Source: Candidatus Altarchaeales archaeon (lineage in GTDB: Archaea; Altiarchaeota; Altiarchaeia; IMC4; QMZM01). From it: 8,451 nt of DNA. The first letter of the stretch is position 1. Every line of letters starts with the position of its first letter. A model generated the notes under the pieces. That model had not been told where the DNA came from. It searched no databases and saw nothing but the letters and a program-made list of their open reading frames with translations. Position numbers and translations under genes: made by a program. Positions 6,091 to 8,451 of the stretch are shown piece by piece. The DNA lies in the NCBI GenBank assembly GCA_003663115.1, contig QMZJ01000050.1:1-8451 (forward strand), written 5' to 3'.

Positions 6091-6097
6091 AAAAAAA
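6091..6097 (-). terminator. T-tract terminator after the alkyltransferase gene
   Basis: On the minus strand seven consecutive T lie just after the alkyltransferase TAA (6099-6101). Archaeal RNA polymerase terminates at oligo-T without needing a hairpin, so this probably separates the gene from pdxS, whose promoter lies in the following ~120 nt. That spacer (5977-6098) holds no ORF I can support. Confidence 0.45.
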
Positions 6098-6098
6098 C

Positions 6099-6416
6099 TT
6101 AAGGTAATCTCATCTCAGATGCACGGAAGAGCACCTCCTTAAAATTCTGTACGCGGTTATCTCTGATGACTATACCTTCAGATCTCAGGAGTCTGATCTT
6201 CTCTGAAATTCCTCCATTATAACCACCGATTCTTCCATCTGAGCACACCACTCTGTGACAGGGAATTTTTATTGGCTCCGAATTTCTTTTCAATGCCTGA
6301 CCAACTGCCCTCGCAAGCTTTATATCTCCTAGAAATCTTGCCAATTCGCCATAACTCGTTACCTTGCCCTTGGGTATCTGTTTTGTTAGTGATAAGACTA
6401 ATTCATCAAAGTCCAT
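6099..6416 (-). CDS. ogt: Methylated-DNA--[protein]-cysteine S-methyltransferase (minimal, DNA-binding/active-site domain only)
   Basis: Suicide DNA-repair protein that moves the alkyl group from O6-alkylguanine to its own cysteine. From ATG at 6416 it is 105 aa and consists only of the C-terminal winged-helix/active-site domain: IPKGKVTSYGELARFLG (14-30), the Arg-finger region ARAVGQALKRN (35-45), the active site IPCHRVV with Cys53, and GGYNGGISEKIRLLRSEG. The N-terminal RNase H-like domain of Ada/Ogt is absent, as in many short archaeal and bacterial members. The cysteine is intact, so this is not an alkyltransferase-like protein, which would have Trp there. GTG at 6422 or TTG at 6428 are possible alternative starts. 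It is divergent from the KaiC-like gene at 6517 across an AT-rich gap with several TATA-like boxes. It ends in TAA and a T7 tract. Confidence 0.93.
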   Translation of the reverse strand: MDFDELVLSLTKQIPKGKVTSYGELARFLGDIKLARAVGQALKRNSEPIKIPCHRVVCSDGRIGGYNGGISEKIRLLRSEGIVIRDNRVQNFKEVLFRASEMRLP

Positions 6417-6476
6417 TTTCACAACCAAAAGGTTTAAATAGTAAAAAACATAATGTATTTAAAAGATGAGGAGTAA

Positions 6477-6484
6477 TTTATATT
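6477..6484 (+). promoter_or_regulatory. TATA-like box of the first KaiC-like gene
   Basis: TTTATATT lies 33 nt before the ATG at 6517, so transcription would start near 6505 with a short leader. GGTG (6507-6510) in that leader is a weak ribosome site. A second TATTTAAA-type box at 6456-6463 is an alternative. Confidence 0.45.
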
Positions 6485-6516
6485 CATATCACAATTAAAT
6501 TAATTGGGTGTAAACC

Positions 6517-7224
6517 ATGACAGAACAAATGAAAACAGGTATTACCGAGCTGGATGAGATATTAAATGGCGGGATCCCAAAAGGGAGCTCCATTCTCCTC
6601 TCTGGGAGCTGTGGTACGGGTAAGACGATTCTTGCGGAACAGTTTCTATTCTATGGAGCTAAGGAGTACGATGAGATAGGTATTTACATATCCCTCTCGG
6701 AACCGAGGGACAAGATAATAGCAAATCTGGAACCATTCAAGTTTTATGACCCCAAATTGATAGAGGATGATAAGATAAAGATTTTAGATATAACCCAGGA
6801 TGCCAGATTGATAAATCTGGAGCCATTAACGGTAAGTGGAATAATAAACATGGTAAGCTCCATCATCAGGGATAGTGGGGCTCAGAGGGTTACACTTGAC
6901 TCAATAACAGCCATATGCAATAGCCTGGAGAGTGAGAGGAACATAAGGGAGTTTATCTTTGAATTGGGGCTTCAATTGGGTTATCTGGACTGCACGACAA
7001 TATTTATATCAGAGGTACCACCAATGAAGTTTCAATACTCGGTATACGGTGTTGAGGAATTCATAGCAGACGGTGTGATCCTATTGATGGAGCACGAGGA
7101 TAAGGGAGATCTCATAAGAACCTTACAGGTAGTTAAGATGAGGGGAGTAAACCACTCCAGGAATAAGCAGATATTACAGATCACTGAGAATGGGATAGTG
7201 CTTAAACCCATGTTCGAGCTTTGA
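6517..7224 (+). CDS. KaiC/RecA-superfamily ATPase, single domain (catalytically intact)
   Basis: An archaeal single-domain KaiC-like (RAD55/RecA-fold) ATPase of 235 aa, a family proposed to act in archaeal signal transduction. Motifs: N-terminal TGITELDEILNGGIPKGS (7-24); Walker A GSCGTGKT (30-37); YISLSEPRDKI, with Glu62 in the position of the KaiC-family catalytic glutamate; Walker B RVTLDSI with Asp128; GVEEFIADGVILL (178-190); and the closing KMRGVNHSRNKQ / ITENGIVL signature. No transmembrane segment and no second KaiC domain, so not a clock-type double KaiC. It is convergent with a P-loop-less paralogue whose TAG begins 32 nt beyond this gene's TGA; the two may interact or act antagonistically (inference). 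Partner and signal are unknown; no sensor kinase or response regulator is visible nearby. Confidence 0.92.
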   Translation: MTEQMKTGITELDEILNGGIPKGSSILLSGSCGTGKTILAEQFLFYGAKEYDEIGIYISLSEPRDKIIANLEPFKFYDPKLIEDDKIKILDITQDARLINLEPLTVSGIINMVSSIIRDSGAQRVTLDSITAICNSLESERNIREFIFELGLQLGYLDCTTIFISEVPPMKFQYSVYGVEEFIADGVILLMEHEDKGDLIRTLQVVKMRGVNHSRNKQILQITENGIVLKPMFEL

Positions 7225-7255
7225 TATTTATATTTAGAATGGGAATTAAAATATC

Positions 7256-7969
7256 CTATTTCTCCACCACCCTGAAACCGGTTTTAGTCAGCTCCATATG
7301 CCCCGTTTTAATGGATGTGGGGGTTGGCAGGCTCAGTATCTTAATATCTAAATCATTGTTTATCTCTATGGTGCCATCCATCATATACCTTAATGTCATC
7401 TCAATTTGAGAATCGTGCATCCCCGCCCCAAGAAGGAAGAAACCAATACCTCCCGAAACTCTGAGTTTGGGTATTATGGCCCTGAGGAATCTGTAAATAG
7501 TATTTGGATCATTGTAGATAAAGAGGGTTGATAAAGAGTCAAAGATAAAACGATAGTAACTCTTCATTAGATAGAAGTCCTTCTGAGCCTGCGACATCCC
7601 GATCGTTAGGTCTGATAATGCGATCGAACCACCAATCCTCTTAATCGTCTCTGTGCTCTGTACATCCCTCCTTGCATTTAACGAATAACCATCAACCCAA
7701 CGTAGAAGCTTTTCATTCTCCCCCCTGACCAGGGCCCATCCGTATTGGAGAGCCCTAAGCTTTAAATCTTCTGGCGAGTAGTTCATGGTAATGATCAATC
7801 CGGGCTCCTTCTGGATAAGCCCCCTGTATATGTATTCAAGACAGAAGAGATGTATCTCAATCCGGGGGGGTGTGATCAGTAGGATACATGTACCTGGAGA
7901 GAACCCGCCCCCTATGATTTTATCAAATCCTTGGATGTTCGTCGGAATAATATTTACTTTATCGGTCAT
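7256..7969 (-). CDS. KaiC-like paralogue lacking the Walker A motif (probable pseudo-ATPase)
   Basis: A 237-aa RecA-fold protein clearly related to single-domain KaiC-like ATPases: NIQGFDKIIGGGFSPGTCIL (11-30) matches the family start, GLIITMNYSPEDL (57-69) occupies the strand carrying the catalytic Glu in active members, and FIFDSLSTLF (141-150) matches Walker B with Asp144. The C-terminal strands IEINNDLDIKIL and MELTKTGFRVVEK also fit. The P-loop is replaced by LITPPRIEIH (31-40), with no GxGKT and no Lys, and the Glu after the second strand is absent (MNYSPED), so ATP hydrolysis is unlikely. I start at ATG 7969 because TAATAAATAT (8000-7991) sits about 27 nt upstream, ideal for a leaderless mRNA; an in-frame start at 8038 would add 23 residues without family similarity. 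Stop is TAG. Possible role: inactive partner or regulator of the neighbouring ATPase. Confidence 0.8.
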   Translation of the reverse strand: MTDKVNIIPTNIQGFDKIIGGGFSPGTCILLITPPRIEIHLFCLEYIYRGLIQKEPGLIITMNYSPEDLKLRALQYGWALVRGENEKLLRWVDGYSLNARRDVQSTETIKRIGGSIALSDLTIGMSQAQKDFYLMKSYYRFIFDSLSTLFIYNDPNTIYRFLRAIIPKLRVSGGIGFFLLGAGMHDSQIEMTLRYMMDGTIEINNDLDIKILSLPTPTSIKTGHMELTKTGFRVVEK

Positions 7970-7990
7970 TATAAAATCCCGTGTTTTGAG

Positions 7991-8000
7991 ATATTTATTA
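7991..8000 (-). promoter_or_regulatory. TATA-like box of the pseudo-KaiC gene
   Basis: Reads TAATAAATAT on the minus strand, centred about 27 nt before the ATG at 7969. This spacing predicts a leaderless transcript and supports that start over the longer one at 8038. Confidence 0.45.
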
Positions 8001-8034
8001 GATTTTCTCTCTGCGTAGTTCGAACGAAATCGTA

Positions 8035-8052
8035 ACATTAATTACATTAATT
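8035..8052. repeat. Tandem 9-bp repeat (ACATTAATT x2)
   Basis: Two perfect head-to-tail copies of ACATTAATT, followed by AACATG. The centre also forms an inverted repeat, TTAAT-TAC-ATTAA. It lies upstream of the pseudo-KaiC promoter and could be a regulator site, but AT-rich spacers often contain such patterns. Confidence 0.35.
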
Positions 8053-8115
8053 AACATGAAGGGGCATCCTGGATCATTGAGGAACATGATGTCACATAAT
8101 AATATAGAAAAAAAG

Positions 8116-8124
8116 GATATATAA
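8116..8124 (+). promoter_or_regulatory. TATA-like box without a clear gene
   Basis: GATATATAA is one of the best TATA-box matches in the window, preceded by an A-rich stretch. Transcription would begin near 8145, inside the decayed transposase-like fragment. It may be the former promoter of that gene or drive an unrecognised transcript. Confidence 0.3.
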
Positions 8125-8385
8125 GCAGATAACGAAAGCCCCCGTGCTATCCCCTCCGATTGGATTATTAAACGACGTTTTACAGGGTGAAGCGTTGTTT
8201 TTATCTGCCAGCAGGCAGGTATCAGCAGAGATACGTTTTATCGTTATTGGCGCAGATTTCAGCGAGAAGGATGTCAAGAGACAGTTGATCTGGTAATCGA
8301 TCCGCGTAAGACAAATGGATGGATCCTTCAAGAATTGAAACGATTAGAATGGGGAGAGGGAATATGGGCTGGGAGAGGATATTAG
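8125..8385 (+). pseudogene. Decayed helix-turn-helix fragment of a transposase/integrase-like protein
   Basis: There is no intact gene here, but the frame starting at 8125 encodes recognisable pieces: WIIKRRFTG, then TGA at 8188-8190, then SVVFICQQAGISRDTFYRYW and RRFQREG, then TNGWILQELKRL, ending at TAG 8383-8385. The CQQAGISRDTFYRYWRRF stretch fits the helix-turn-helix at the N-terminus of IS3/IS481-type transposases (consensus like GISR.TFYRW..RY...G), and GWILQELKRL resembles the following region before the integrase core. The catalytic DDE core is absent and no ATG opens the frame, so this is a remnant, not a functional element. No terminal inverted repeats are visible. An alternative is a remnant of a different HTH regulator. 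This is the only content I see in the ~410 nt after 8038 apart from the TATA-like box and the 9-bp repeat. Confidence 0.45.
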
Positions 8386-8407
8386 AACGGGAGTGAAAGC
8401 AGGAAAC

Positions 8408-8451
8408 ATGCGGGGGACGGAAGAACATGAGGAGGAAAAAGCAAAGAAAAA
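8408..8451 (+). other. Possible start of an ORF running off the window
   Basis: From ATG at 8408 (or GTG at 8393) the frame is open to the end and reads MRGTEEHEEEKAKK, a very charged start. The ribosome site (AGGA) is weak and too close, and 14 codons cannot establish a gene. It is recorded only so that the adjoining sequence can be checked. Confidence 0.15.

Noticed and set aside
7970..8038. A longer pseudo-KaiC protein starting at 8038
   Set aside because: The 23 extra residues do not resemble the family, and the TATA-like box at 7991-8000 would lie inside the coding region.
8144..8296. A 50-codon GTG-start leaderless ORF downstream of the TATA-like box at 8116-8124
   Set aside because: Its spacing to the TATA-like box is suitable, but its sequence has no recognisable motif and it overlaps in another frame the helix-turn-helix fragment, which is the more convincing reading.
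8092..8331. A 79-aa minus-strand ORF with a hydrophobic C-terminus
   Set aside because: It has no ribosome site or promoter and no family resemblance, and it is antisense to the helix-turn-helix remnant, so probably a chance frame.
1..8451. tRNA, rRNA or riboswitch genes
   Set aside because: I saw no cloverleaf with a T-loop GTTCRAnYC-type motif, no rRNA core sequence, and no leader long enough for a riboswitch before any gene. A covariance-model scan would be needed for certainty.

Overview
The window looks archaeal, probably euryarchaeal. It carries an archaeal-type phosphohexomutase, RNA 3'-phosphate cyclase, single-domain KaiC/RecA-like signalling ATPases, a PIN/ribbon-helix-helix pair, and AT-rich TATA-like boxes about 25-35 nt upstream of starts that mostly lack a strong Shine-Dalgarno (as in leaderless transcripts). 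Base composition is moderate, mid-40s % GC by eye. A methanogen or anaerobic methanotroph relative would fit, but the order is a guess.

Region 1 (56-2411, minus strand) is a compact nucleotide-sugar operon. In transcription order it holds a sugar-phosphate nucleotidyltransferase with an N-terminal ribbon-helix-helix (RHH) domain, a previously uncalled 57-aa charged protein, and a phosphomannomutase/phosphoglucomutase. The mutase makes hexose-1-phosphate and the transferase activates it to an NDP-sugar for glycan or glycolipid synthesis.

Region 2 (2419-3270) is the most unusual part. A small RHH gene (plus) and a PIN-domain toxin-like gene (minus, with an in-frame TAG at codon 16) converge between two exact 31-bp direct repeats. 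Each repeat lies just upstream of a minus-strand start (the nucleotidyltransferase and the PIN gene), and the right copy also abuts the rtcA start. Removing the 821-bp unit would leave the nucleotidyltransferase and rtcA divergent, about 41 bp apart, sharing one 31-bp promoter-like element. I infer that the cassette entered or duplicated a bidirectional promoter and that its toxin has since decayed.

Region 3 (3274-6428) is housekeeping: rtcA (plus) converges on tmk (minus, with an unusual charged insert), which is coupled to pdxS. Upstream lies a minimal O6-alkylguanine-DNA alkyltransferase gene with its own T-tract.

Region 4 (6517-8038) holds two convergent KaiC-like genes. One has an intact P-loop; the other has lost it and is probably a non-ATPase paralogue. 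The last ~400 nt hold no intact gene, only a decayed transposase-like helix-turn-helix fragment.
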